64,000 nt of DNA. It comes from an uncultured bacterium. GTDB lineage: Bacteria; Cyanobacteriota; Vampirovibrionia; Gastranaerophilales; Gastranaerophilaceae. The stretch spans positions 62,001 to 126,000 of the forward strand of contig CADBUZ010000003.1 in NCBI GenBank assembly GCA_902797985.1, read 5' to 3'. The notes below the pieces were generated by a model, which saw only the letters and a list, made by a program, of their open reading frames with translations, had not been told where the DNA came from and made no database searches. A program made the position numbers and the translations under genes. Shown in pieces: positions 52,028 to 59,602 of this stretch (the stretch's first letter is position 1; every line of letters starts with the position of its first letter).

Positions 52028-52057
52028 ATAATAACACAAATACTACAAAAGTATCAA
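52028..52057 (-). promoter_or_regulatory. promoter of clpC
   Basis: Minus-strand TTGATA, 18-nt spacer, TATTAT, about 31 nt before the ATG. Confidence 0.55.
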
Positions 52058-52104
52058 TAGTCATTACAAAAAAATAGTGATATTAAACTATTTTTTTATT
52101 TACA

Positions 52105-53436
52105 TTATTTCTTTATTTTATTTATTTCTAAAAGTGCTGTATATGTCGGTAAAATTGTTATATCTCCATCAGCTTCACGAGTTATTGTATGAATGGCTGT
52201 GTGAATATTAGGGATAACTTTTACATCTTCTACCCCTGCATATTTTAGTCTTGTTGCCATATCATATGCCCTTGAACCGGAGGTTATTATTCTTTTTTTA
52301 CTGTCTTTTAACAGTTCGAAATCTGCATCCCATAGCCATGATACATCTCGTCCATCCGCATAATTATCATTTATAACAATTAAAATGTCATTTTCTAAAT
52401 CAACTGTTTTTAGAACTTCACTTGCTCCTGTCGGATTTTTTATTAATTGTATTAAGGTTTTATGACCTTTTAACATTTTTGTTTCGCTTCTGCCAAAAAC
52501 AGATTTATAGTTGTATAGCGCATCTTGAATATCTTCATATCCTAATTCTAAAACTGTTGTTACAGCAGCCAAAACGTTGTATGCGTTGTATACACCCGCT
52601 AAATATGTCTTAAATTCATACTCTTTTTCCCCGTGAGTGATGTTGATTATTGAGTAATTTTTGTATATTTTTGCATTGGCTGTATAATCGCAAACAGGTC
52701 TTTTGTACCCACAATCACAATAATAATGACCTTGTTGTGCATAAAATCTTTTTGAATATTTTAAAACCTCTCCGCAATTAGAACAATTAAATAATTCCAT
52801 AGGTGCTTTTGAATCAATATTTTTATCCATAAACTCTATGTTTTCAAATCCAAAATATATCGGCTTTGTGTCTGATTTTGTTCTAAAATTAACAACAATC
52901 GGATCATCAGCATTCAAAACCAGTTTTAAATTAGGATTTTTGTCAATTGCTTCTTGTATTTTTTTAGCAGTAGTATTTAATTCACCGTATCTGTCTAATT
53001 GATCTCTAAATAAATTAGTGACTATTAGATATTCTGTTTCAATATAATCGTAAAGTTTAGATAAATAAGCTTCATCAGATTCTAAAACCGCATAGTCAAA
53101 ACGTTTAAAAGGATAAATAGATAATGCCATAGTATTTGCAATACCGGATAGCATGTTTGCACCTTTTTCGTTGTGAATTACAGAGTTTTTTTGCTCCTCT
53201 AAAATATGAGATAATATTCCCGCAGTTGTGGTTTTTCCATTAGTTCCGGTTACAGCAATTTTTTCTTTTTTAAAATAATTAGAGGTATATCTTAGGAAAT
53301 TAGGGGAGATTTTTAACATAATCATGCCAATAAAAGAAGTTCCGGATGATTGTCCTCTCATATTTATAGCTATTTTTATCAATCTCGCTATTAACAATAA
53401 AATATAAAATCTAACTAATTTGATTATTAAATTCAT
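52105..53436 (-). CDS. murT: lipid II amidation enzyme subunit MurT (Mur ligase family)
   Basis: The frame is open from 53565, but GGGAG about 11 nt before ATG 53436 gives 443 aa, the usual MurT length. An N-terminal hydrophobic segment (LVRFYILLLIARLIKI), the Mur ligase P-loop TGTNGKTTTAG, NLNADDP-type motif (LVLNADDPIV), a zinc ribbon (CSNCGEVL...CDCGYKRPVC) and a C-terminal DUF1727 domain (KGHKTLIQLIKNPTGASEVL) define MurT. With the glutaminase GatD it amidates D-Glu of lipid II. gatD usually adjoins murT but is not seen here. Confidence 0.88.
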   Translation of the reverse strand: MNLIIKLVRFYILLLIARLIKIAINMRGQSSGTSFIGMIMLKISPNFLRYTSNYFKKEKIAVTGTNGKTTTAGILSHILEEQKNSVIHNEKGANMLSGIANTMALSIYPFKRFDYAVLESDEAYLSKLYDYIETEYLIVTNLFRDQLDRYGELNTTAKKIQEAIDKNPNLKLVLNADDPIVVNFRTKSDTKPIYFGFENIEFMDKNIDSKAPMELFNCSNCGEVLKYSKRFYAQQGHYYCDCGYKRPVCDYTANAKIYKNYSIINITHGEKEYEFKTYLAGVYNAYNVLAAVTTVLELGYEDIQDALYNYKSVFGRSETKMLKGHKTLIQLIKNPTGASEVLKTVDLENDILIVINDNYADGRDVSWLWDADFELLKDSKKRIITSGSRAYDMATRLKYAGVEDVKVIPNIHTAIHTITREADGDITILPTYTALLEINKIKK

Positions 53437-53514
53437 AAAAAATAATACTCCCTGCGTATTTTCTTTATTAAAAAAATACAATATACTATTTATAATAGTA
53501 CAAAAAACAAATAT

Positions 53515-53520
53515 TAAAAT
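53515..53520 (+). promoter_or_regulatory. -10 element of the 53527 gene
   Basis: TAAAAT ends 6 nt before the ATG; no Shine-Dalgarno or good -35. Confidence 0.35.
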
Positions 53521-53526
53521 AACAAC

Positions 53527-53883
53527 ATGATGATTTTTTTCACTACAATAGTATTTATTGCACAAATAGTAATACTCGTTAATATAGTCACTTTTTTACT
53601 TAAAGCTGATAAAAAAGTTTGTGTATTGACAGAGCAAATTAACAAAAGGCATGTCAAGTTAAAATGGCGCATGGGTGCAATTGTAGAAATAACTCAAGGA
53701 ATAAATGACATTTTCCCAATCATTTTGAGAAAAATCGAAAAAACTAAACTTAATTTTCTTCTAAGAATTTTGAACGAAATGTTACAAGGTACAATTCTTT
53801 TATTTTTTAAACCAAAGTACAAAAAGATATTGCTGGGCTTAAAAACAGGAATTGGGGTAACAAAAAAGTTGTTAAAAATATAA
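53527..53883 (+). CDS. 118-aa membrane-anchored protein of unknown family
   Basis: An N-terminal membrane helix (IFFTTIVFIAQIVILVNIVTFLL), then a basic helical part rich in Lys, Ile and Leu (about 85 residues). It lies 40 bp before the YtxH gene and heads that operon. The start overlaps the extended murT frame on the other strand, not murT itself. No function recognised. Confidence 0.6.
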   Translation: MMIFFTTIVFIAQIVILVNIVTFLLKADKKVCVLTEQINKRHVKLKWRMGAIVEITQGINDIFPIILRKIEKTKLNFLLRILNEMLQGTILLFFKPKYKKILLGLKTGIGVTKKLLKI

Positions 53884-53923
53884 AATATGTTATAATAAAC
53901 GAACTTATAAAGAGGTAAAAATT

Positions 53924-54232
53924 ATGTGCAAAGAAAAAACATCAATCGGTTTTGGCGTAGGATTAATCGCAGGTGTAGTCGGCGGTATAATCGCAGGTGT
54001 ATTATTAGCACCTAAATCAGGTGAAGAATCAAGAGAAAAATTGAAAAATGCTGTGTGTGAATTGGCAGAAAAACATTCACCATCTATTCAAGATGCAAAG
54101 AAAAAAGCATTTGAATCTATTGATCTTCTCAGATATAAACTGGAAAGGCAATATAAAAAATTTAATAACATGTTAAAATCTAAAAAAATGCAAAGGGCAA
54201 AAGAGCTTGAAGGTCAAGCATATCACGTATAG
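53924..54232 (+). CDS. YtxH-domain protein
   Basis: 102 aa. A glycine-rich membrane segment with the YtxH signature (GLIAGVVGGIIAGVLLAPKSGEE), then a charged helix. YtxH proteins are small membrane proteins linked with general stress in Bacillus; mechanism unclear. AAGAGG precedes the ATG. A second copy of the family lies two genes on (54707). Confidence 0.85.
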   Translation: MCKEKTSIGFGVGLIAGVVGGIIAGVLLAPKSGEESREKLKNAVCELAEKHSPSIQDAKKKAFESIDLLRYKLERQYKKFNNMLKSKKMQRAKELEGQAYHV

Positions 54233-54253
54233 TAAAAATAGAAGGATTAAATA

Positions 54254-54628
54254 ATGGAAACAGAATTATCTCAAAGTTTAACTTTTTTAGCTTGGACTTC
54301 AGCAGGATTTTTAATTGTTGTTGGTATATTTATTGTTAAACTGTTATTTGATTTATCGAGATTAACAATGTCATTGAATAAATCTGCGGATATAGTTAAA
54401 ACAGAATTAGAGCCTATTATGAAAAATGTGTCTGAAACAGTTGTTACAGTGAATAAATTGGTACAAACAACTGATGAAAAAGTTAGTAAGGCTAAAGAAA
54501 TTTATGATAGAGTTTCGAAAGTGGTTATTAATACCGCCGCAAAAGCTTCTGAAATTTCAGGATACGTTTTAAAAGAAGTTTTTAAAGGTCTGTGTGCCGG
54601 TTTTAAATCTATAATTATAAAAAAATAA
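54254..54628 (+). CDS. DUF948-like membrane protein
   Basis: 124 aa with one N-terminal membrane helix (AGFLIVVGIFIVKLLFDL) and a long coiled coil with regular Val/Leu/Thr heptads (KTELEPIMKNVSETVVTVNK) as in DUF948 proteins, which often accompany YtxH proteins. AGAAGGA before the ATG. Part of the 53527-54976 operon. Confidence 0.75.
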   Translation: METELSQSLTFLAWTSAGFLIVVGIFIVKLLFDLSRLTMSLNKSADIVKTELEPIMKNVSETVVTVNKLVQTTDEKVSKAKEIYDRVSKVVINTAAKASEISGYVLKEVFKGLCAGFKSIIIKK

Positions 54629-54706
54629 CCATTACATATCTGATTGGCTAATGAAAAAAAGAAAAAATCTTAATAAAATAAAATGTAAAGTAAAGGAGAA
54701 TTTAAT

Positions 54707-54976
54707 ATGTCAGTAGGAAAATTTTTTACAGGTGTTGCAATTGGTGCAGCAATTGGTGCTATAGCAGGGGTTTTATTGGCTCCTCAATCAGGCGAAGAAA
54801 CAAGAGAAAAAATTGGTGATATGGCTAAAGATGTAGCAGGAAAAACTGAAAAAACCGTTCGTGATATTCAGGAAAAAGCAGATTCTATTGTTTCTGATAT
54901 GCAAGAAAAAGGTGATGAAATTATTGGTAAAATTCAAGACCTAATCAATCGCCAAAAAGAAGGTGCTGAAGCGTAG
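54707..54976 (+). CDS. YtxH-domain protein, second copy
   Basis: 89 aa. Membrane segment (GVAIGAAIGAIAGVLLAPQSGEE) followed by a helical tail with repeated (I/M)QEKADxI. Much like the 53924 product, so probably a duplication. AAAGGAG before the ATG. Terminator 23 bp downstream. Confidence 0.88.
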   Translation: MSVGKFFTGVAIGAAIGAIAGVLLAPQSGEETREKIGDMAKDVAGKTEKTVRDIQEKADSIVSDMQEKGDEIIGKIQDLINRQKEGAEA

Positions 54977-54999
54977 TTTCTAAATAAATTATTACAAAA

Positions 55000-55029
55000 A
55001 AATAAGGTGCATTTGTACCTTATTTTTTT
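55000..55029 (+). terminator. bidirectional terminator
   Basis: AAATAAGGT, loop GCATTTGT, ACCTTATTT and more T, with A-run upstream. Serves the YtxH operon and, on the minus strand, overlaps the stop of the 55028 gene. Confidence 0.85.
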
Positions 55030-56224
55030 ATGCGTGAGATAAATTCATTTCTCGTATTACACTATTCTTTTCAGCTAATTCATTATATGTTTCCAGTATA
55101 TCATCAGGAACATGTTTAAATGCTTCTTCTTTAGTTTTTTTGTAGTTCTCTAAATTCAAATCAATCATACCATCTGATTCATTATACAAACGTTCTTTGA
55201 TAACGTAAGGGTACCAGTCACAATCTTCCAATAATCCTTTATGGATAGCTTTTATAATATCGTTTATATACCTTTGAGTATATTTAGGGACATTAGGATG
55301 TTCTTTGATGAATTGTGGCAGTGGAGTGTTGCCCCTTCCGGAGTTCCAATCTCTTGAGGCAAGCATAAAATTGGATAAATCATTAGCACCGGCTTCTATT
55401 TTTGAAGAATTAGGATTTGCAGGTCTAATGTGCTCAATAGATGCAACTGATGGTCTTAATAATCTTGCAGCAATTTCTTGCGGAGTACGATTTGCATACT
55501 TAACTACAAACGCATTAAAATCATTCGTTGATTTCGGTAAATTATCAGCTGTCGCCCACATTTCTGCAACAACATCTTGCCGCGGGTGGTCTTTTGTTAT
55601 GTCGTGAATATTTGCCAATAAGTCTTTACGTTTAAATATTTGATCTTGTTTATCTTCTATAATTTTTGTTCTGGCATCTGTTGTTGCTTTTCTTATTTTA
55701 TAAGCAGTTTTTGAATCAAGTTTATTAGATATTTTATCAACATCATCTAAAACTTTGAATTGATCTAATCTTAATTCTGTTAAACATTCCGGTTTTAATA
55801 CTTGCAAACATTCATTTATCGAACCGTTAGGATTGTTTATTTCATATCCTTTTAATACTTGAAAAACTTCTTTCTCCAAGTTTTGCATACAAGGTCTATA
55901 TACTTCTAATACGTTCATTCTTTCGTGGATATTAGCGCATTTAGCTAAGCGGGCTTCAATTCTATCCATATTTTTAGACGGTATCATTTTAATTCCACTG
56001 TACGGACATGTTATATTATCCAACTCTTTTAGAACGTCACCTTTTTTAGTAGAGCCGTTTCCTCGTCTTCCCGTAAAACATATTTCAGATGGTGCTTTTG
56101 TTTTTTGAAAAGTATCTTTATCCGGTCCCTGCAATGCTGTAGAGTAGGAATAACTACTTTTCGACAACATCGGAAGCGGTGTCACGGGTATGTTTGATAA
56201 AAGCTTGTTAATAAATAAGTTCAT
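55028..56224 (-). CDS. HNH-endonuclease-like protein of unknown role
   Basis: 398 aa. The N-terminal roughly 60 residues are low-complexity (Ser, Pro, Thr) and end in SEICFTGRRG. A CPYSGIKMI segment (about residue 73) resembles half a CxxC knuckle. Near residues 260-310 lies SIEHIRPANPNSSK...NDLSNFMLASRDWNSGRGN, which follows the HNH order: (E)H-I-x-P, N-D-x-S-N, then N before RG. The other regions are helical and charged. Nuclease activity is inferred from this motif only. No restriction or toxin partner nearby. Confidence 0.6.
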   Translation of the reverse strand: MNLFINKLLSNIPVTPLPMLSKSSYSYSTALQGPDKDTFQKTKAPSEICFTGRRGNGSTKKGDVLKELDNITCPYSGIKMIPSKNMDRIEARLAKCANIHERMNVLEVYRPCMQNLEKEVFQVLKGYEINNPNGSINECLQVLKPECLTELRLDQFKVLDDVDKISNKLDSKTAYKIRKATTDARTKIIEDKQDQIFKRKDLLANIHDITKDHPRQDVVAEMWATADNLPKSTNDFNAFVVKYANRTPQEIAARLLRPSVASIEHIRPANPNSSKIEAGANDLSNFMLASRDWNSGRGNTPLPQFIKEHPNVPKYTQRYINDIIKAIHKGLLEDCDWYPYVIKERLYNESDGMIDLNLENYKKTKEEAFKHVPDDILETYNELAEKNSVIREMNLSHA

Positions 56225-56363
56225 TTCTGGTACCTATTTATTAAAAAACATGTTTTTTAATTTTTTTGCTTTGTAATCAAACATTTGTTGCGAATTGTAA
56301 ACATCTGTTTTGGTACATTATTATTGATTATTAAAGAAATTAAAATTAAAATAAATATTATTT

Positions 56364-57401
56364 TTATTTTCTTATTTCTGATAATTTTTTGTATAGTTCA
56401 ATTTCTTTATCTGTTAAATTTTTTGGAATAATTATTTTCATTTTGACTTTTAAATCACCATATTTTCCATTTTTGTCAGGTAACCCCAGTTCTTTTAATC
56501 TGAGTGCTTGTCCTGTAGAAACCATTTTAGGAACTTTTATATTAATTTTCCCATGCAATGTTTGAAGCTCTTTGTTTGTGCCTAATACTGCTTCGTATGG
56601 TGTAATTTCAAGTTCTTTTGTTAATGTTGTGCCATCAATTTCATATTCTTTATCTTGAATATGAATAACAAGGTATAAATCTCCTTTTCTGCCATAAGCA
56701 TCAGATTTGCCTTTACCTTTTAATTTTATTTTTTGTCCTTCTACAGCATTTTTAGGTAATTTTATTTTTGCAGAGGATGAATTATTAACAAATCCTGTTC
56801 CGCCGCAATGTGAACAAAATCCTCCCGGAGGACATTGAGTACATTTTTCCATATTAGAGAATTTAACTGTTACAGGTTTATTTTCAAAGAGTTCTTTTGC
56901 GGAAATATTAAGAGTTTTTGTTATATCTAAATTTTCTGCTTTATTGGAACGTTGGTGTGCATTAGAAGTTTTTGTTTGTCCAAAATCAAAATTATTAAAT
57001 CCGCCTTGAGTACCACCTCTTGAGAAGGATTGTCCGCCTGTCATAAAGTCGCCAAATAACGAGCTGAAAAAGTCAGAAAAACCTCCTGCTCCTTGATTAA
57101 AATTGAAACTTTGACCACCTGCTTGATTGAAATTAAAACTAAAGTTTTCAAATCCTGGAGGAGGTGTATATTCAGCACCACCTTGCCAATTTGAACCTAA
57201 GCTGTCATATCTTTTACGTTTTGCATCATCACCTAATACTTCATAGGCTTCATTTATATCTTTAAATTTTGTTTCTGCTTCTGCTGTTTTATTAACATCC
57301 GGATGATATTTTCGTGCAAGTTTTCTGTATGCAGATTTTATTTCATTTGCACTTGCATCTCGTTTTACACCTAATATTTCATAATAATCTTTGTATTGCA
57401 T
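56364..57401 (-). CDS. DnaJ/CbpA-type co-chaperone
   Basis: 345 aa. J-domain at residues 1-70 with HPD at 33-35, a Gly/Phe/Gln-rich linker (80-145; [15 protein letters not shown]) and the substrate-binding C-terminal domains (160-345). Only one zinc knuckle remains: CTQC...CSHC (C187, C190, C196, C199) with GGTG, where DnaJ has four CxxCxGxG. It stimulates DnaK ATPase and delivers clients. AGGAGA before the ATG. An extra DnaJ-like protein rather than the main DnaJ is likely. Confidence 0.9.
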   Translation of the reverse strand: MQYKDYYEILGVKRDASANEIKSAYRKLARKYHPDVNKTAEAETKFKDINEAYEVLGDDAKRKRYDSLGSNWQGGAEYTPPPGFENFSFNFNQAGGQSFNFNQGAGGFSDFFSSLFGDFMTGGQSFSRGGTQGGFNNFDFGQTKTSNAHQRSNKAENLDITKTLNISAKELFENKPVTVKFSNMEKCTQCPPGGFCSHCGGTGFVNNSSSAKIKLPKNAVEGQKIKLKGKGKSDAYGRKGDLYLVIHIQDKEYEIDGTTLTKELEITPYEAVLGTNKELQTLHGKINIKVPKMVSTGQALRLKELGLPDKNGKYGDLKVKMKIIIPKNLTDKEIELYKKLSEIRK

Positions 57402-57505
57402 AGTATTCTCCTAATAATACTATAATATAAAATTTCACTATATTCTTAAAAATTAACTATTTTTTAATTATGTAGACAGATTGTTTGTAATAAAATATAT
57501 GTATT

Positions 57506-58336
57506 ATGGTAGCTGATTTACATATACATAGTGATTATTCAGATGGAAGTGATAGCATTCAAATTTTGGCAGATAAAATAATATCTTCAGGTTTAAATGC
57601 TGTTGCATTAACAGATCACGATACAACTCGCGGAATATATGAAATAGCAAAATTGCTGCCAAAGGATATTGATTTTATTAAAGGGATAGAGTTAACTTGT
57701 CTTGCGGAAAATATAAAATGTCATATTTTAGGATATTATATTAATCCTGATAGCGAAGCTCTGATAAATTTGATATCAAAAGGTAAAGTTCTAAGAAAAA
57801 TAAAATTGGAAACAAGAATAAAATATTTAAAAGAAGTTTGGAATATTGAACTTACTCCAAAAGAAAAAGAGTGGTTATATTCCAGAGAAAGTGTTGTCAA
57901 AACTCATCTTGCAAATATTCTTGTGAACAGAGGGTTATCTGATAATAATCTATCCGCAATGAAAAAATATCTCGATGGTTGTAAAGCAGGTGACACAAGA
58001 TTTGACGGAAAAGAAGCAATTGACGCAATAAAATGTGCAGGAGGGGTTCCTGTTTGGGCACATCCCCTAGGCGGAGAAGGAGAAAAACATATATCCCAAT
58101 CTGATTTTTTACAAAAATTGAGTACGATGATAAATCTTGGCATACAAGGGTTAGAGTGTTATTATTCCAGATATACTCATGAAGAAATAGAGTTTTTGGT
58201 AAAAACCGCTAAAGAAAATAATCTATACATAACCGGAGGAAGTGATTATCACGGTAAAAACAAAGATATTCCGCTGGGAAAATTAAACTCCGATAATACT
58301 CCGATTGATCAGAAATTTCTATCTATTCTGCGTTAA
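57506..58336 (+). CDS. PHP-domain phosphoesterase
   Basis: 276 aa with the PHP metal-binding motifs in order: DLHIHSDYSDG, LTDHDTTRG, GIELTC, HILGYYI, VWAHPLGG and GGSDYHG. It resembles YciV/RNase AM and the nucleoside 3',5'-bisphosphate phosphatases. Substrate cannot be told from sequence. TAAAAT lies 9 nt before the ATG and no Shine-Dalgarno is seen. The last 14 bp overlap the end of the convergent RelA/SpoT-domain gene. Confidence 0.9.
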   Translation: MVADLHIHSDYSDGSDSIQILADKIISSGLNAVALTDHDTTRGIYEIAKLLPKDIDFIKGIELTCLAENIKCHILGYYINPDSEALINLISKGKVLRKIKLETRIKYLKEVWNIELTPKEKEWLYSRESVVKTHLANILVNRGLSDNNLSAMKKYLDGCKAGDTRFDGKEAIDAIKCAGGVPVWAHPLGGEGEKHISQSDFLQKLSTMINLGIQGLECYYSRYTHEEIEFLVKTAKENNLYITGGSDYHGKNKDIPLGKLNSDNTPIDQKFLSILR

Positions 58337-59384
58337 GTTTCGCAATTAAATCGCAATTTTGTATTTCTTTTGCAATATTATTGAAATCTAATTTTTGCGG
58401 GATATAGTCCAGATCTTCAGGAATATGAAGAAACTCAGGAGTCTTTTTGCCACGATGCTTAACGACTTCTATATCGCGCTGAGCCATATATGCTCTTCTT
58501 GTGTATTCTTGATATCCGCTTTGTAAAATCTCATCATCATCGTTAGTTAAAGGTTTTAACATTTTTTCTAACGGTGCATATTTTTTATCAACGTGTTTGC
58601 CGTTTTTAATTTTGAAACAAATATCTTCTACATCTTTAAATCTTTCAACATCAACGCCCATTAATTGGATTTCACCTGTAAATCCGTTAGGTAATTGTAC
58701 TAACATGTGAATTGCCATATAACCTGATGGCATATCTTCATCCGTTTTCTTTATAACTTTGCCTTGGTTGTCACATGCTTGTTTTAAGTCTTTTAAAGCT
58801 TTTGTCGATGAATAATCATATTTTTTGATTATATTGTCGAATTTATCAACTTCAGGTTCAGGTCTATAGTTTTCTATTTCTAAAATTCTTAATTGATTAT
58901 TTTTAACTGCTTCGGTTAAACGTTCAAGAACACTGTCAACAGCTTCCACAGAAGTGTCTGCCATAACAATTCTTGCTCCTGCAATATCTGTCATTTTTTG
59001 TTTAACTTCATCTGCGCTATACCATTTACGAGTTGCTGATTTTTCAACAACAGATTTTGGATCTTTTAAACGGCATCTTATTGCTTCAATTGGTTTAGAA
59101 AATGAGCCTTGTCCGGATTCCGGTCTAACCATATCGCCTAAAATTTTGTTCAATTGCCAGTTTAGATATTTATTTGAATCTTTTGCTTCTTCACATAGTT
59201 TTTTTGCTGTAATTAAATTTATTCCATGTGCATTCGGTTGTTTCTTTTTAACCGTAGCACCAAAGGAAACGGTATCTTGTTTCAAAGGTGCTAAATTTGA
59301 ATAATTACGCACAGGCAAAGATTGATTTTGTCTGGTATTTATAGCCGTATTATTTAATTGTGGAATAAATGATGATATTAACAT
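58323..59384 (-). CDS. RelA/SpoT synthetase-domain protein with unusual N-terminus
   Basis: GAAGG 7 nt before ATG 59384 gives 353 aa. The N-terminal 45 residues are low-complexity and end in LKQDTVSFGA. The middle has the RelA/SpoT nucleotidyltransferase pattern: RLKDPKSVVEKSATRKW, DIAGARIVM, then SGYMAIHMLVQLPNGFTGEIQLMG (compare GYRSxH and EIQIRT). No HD hydrolase, TGS or ACT domain, so it resembles a small alarmone synthetase or a toxic SAS. Arg/Tyr in GYRSIH are replaced (GYMAIH), so activity is uncertain. Overlaps the PHP gene by 14 bp, end to end. Confidence 0.7.
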   Translation of the reverse strand: MLISSFIPQLNNTAINTRQNQSLPVRNYSNLAPLKQDTVSFGATVKKKQPNAHGINLITAKKLCEEAKDSNKYLNWQLNKILGDMVRPESGQGSFSKPIEAIRCRLKDPKSVVEKSATRKWYSADEVKQKMTDIAGARIVMADTSVEAVDSVLERLTEAVKNNQLRILEIENYRPEPEVDKFDNIIKKYDYSSTKALKDLKQACDNQGKVIKKTDEDMPSGYMAIHMLVQLPNGFTGEIQLMGVDVERFKDVEDICFKIKNGKHVDKKYAPLEKMLKPLTNDDDEILQSGYQEYTRRAYMAQRDIEVVKHRGKKTPEFLHIPEDLDYIPQKLDFNNIAKEIQNCDLIAKLNAE

Positions 59385-59551
59385 TACACTACCTTCTATC
59401 ATGTAAAAGGTATATAAAATGAAAAATTGCCTAATCTTACAATAAATATTCACAAAAATTAACGTATAAATAATATTATAAGTAGTAAATGCTTACTCAG
59501 TGACAATGTGAATGAAAAATCGGTGGACAGTTCATCCTATTTCATCAAATA

Positions 59552-59582
59552 TTCTCCTCTACTATAGGATGGTAGAGGAGAA
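59552..59582. other. 11-bp perfect hairpin downstream of alaS
   Basis: TTCTCCTCTAC, 9-nt loop, GTAGAGGAGAA, 20 bp beyond the alaS stop. No T-run follows on either strand, so it is not a classical terminator; perhaps an mRNA 3'-end stabiliser or a relic of an intergenic repeat. Confidence 0.5.
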
Positions 59583-59602
59583 TTAATTATTTAAAACCGA
59601 TA

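Noticed and set aside
53437-53565. Extended N-terminus of murT
   Set aside because: Would add 43 residues, including an extra hydrophobic stretch, beyond the family's usual length; GGGAG supports ATG 53436.
56237-56265. AT-only palindrome before the HNH-like gene
   Set aside because: A palindrome of A/T runs around CATG is expected by chance in such AT-rich sequence, and no gene on the plus strand ends there.
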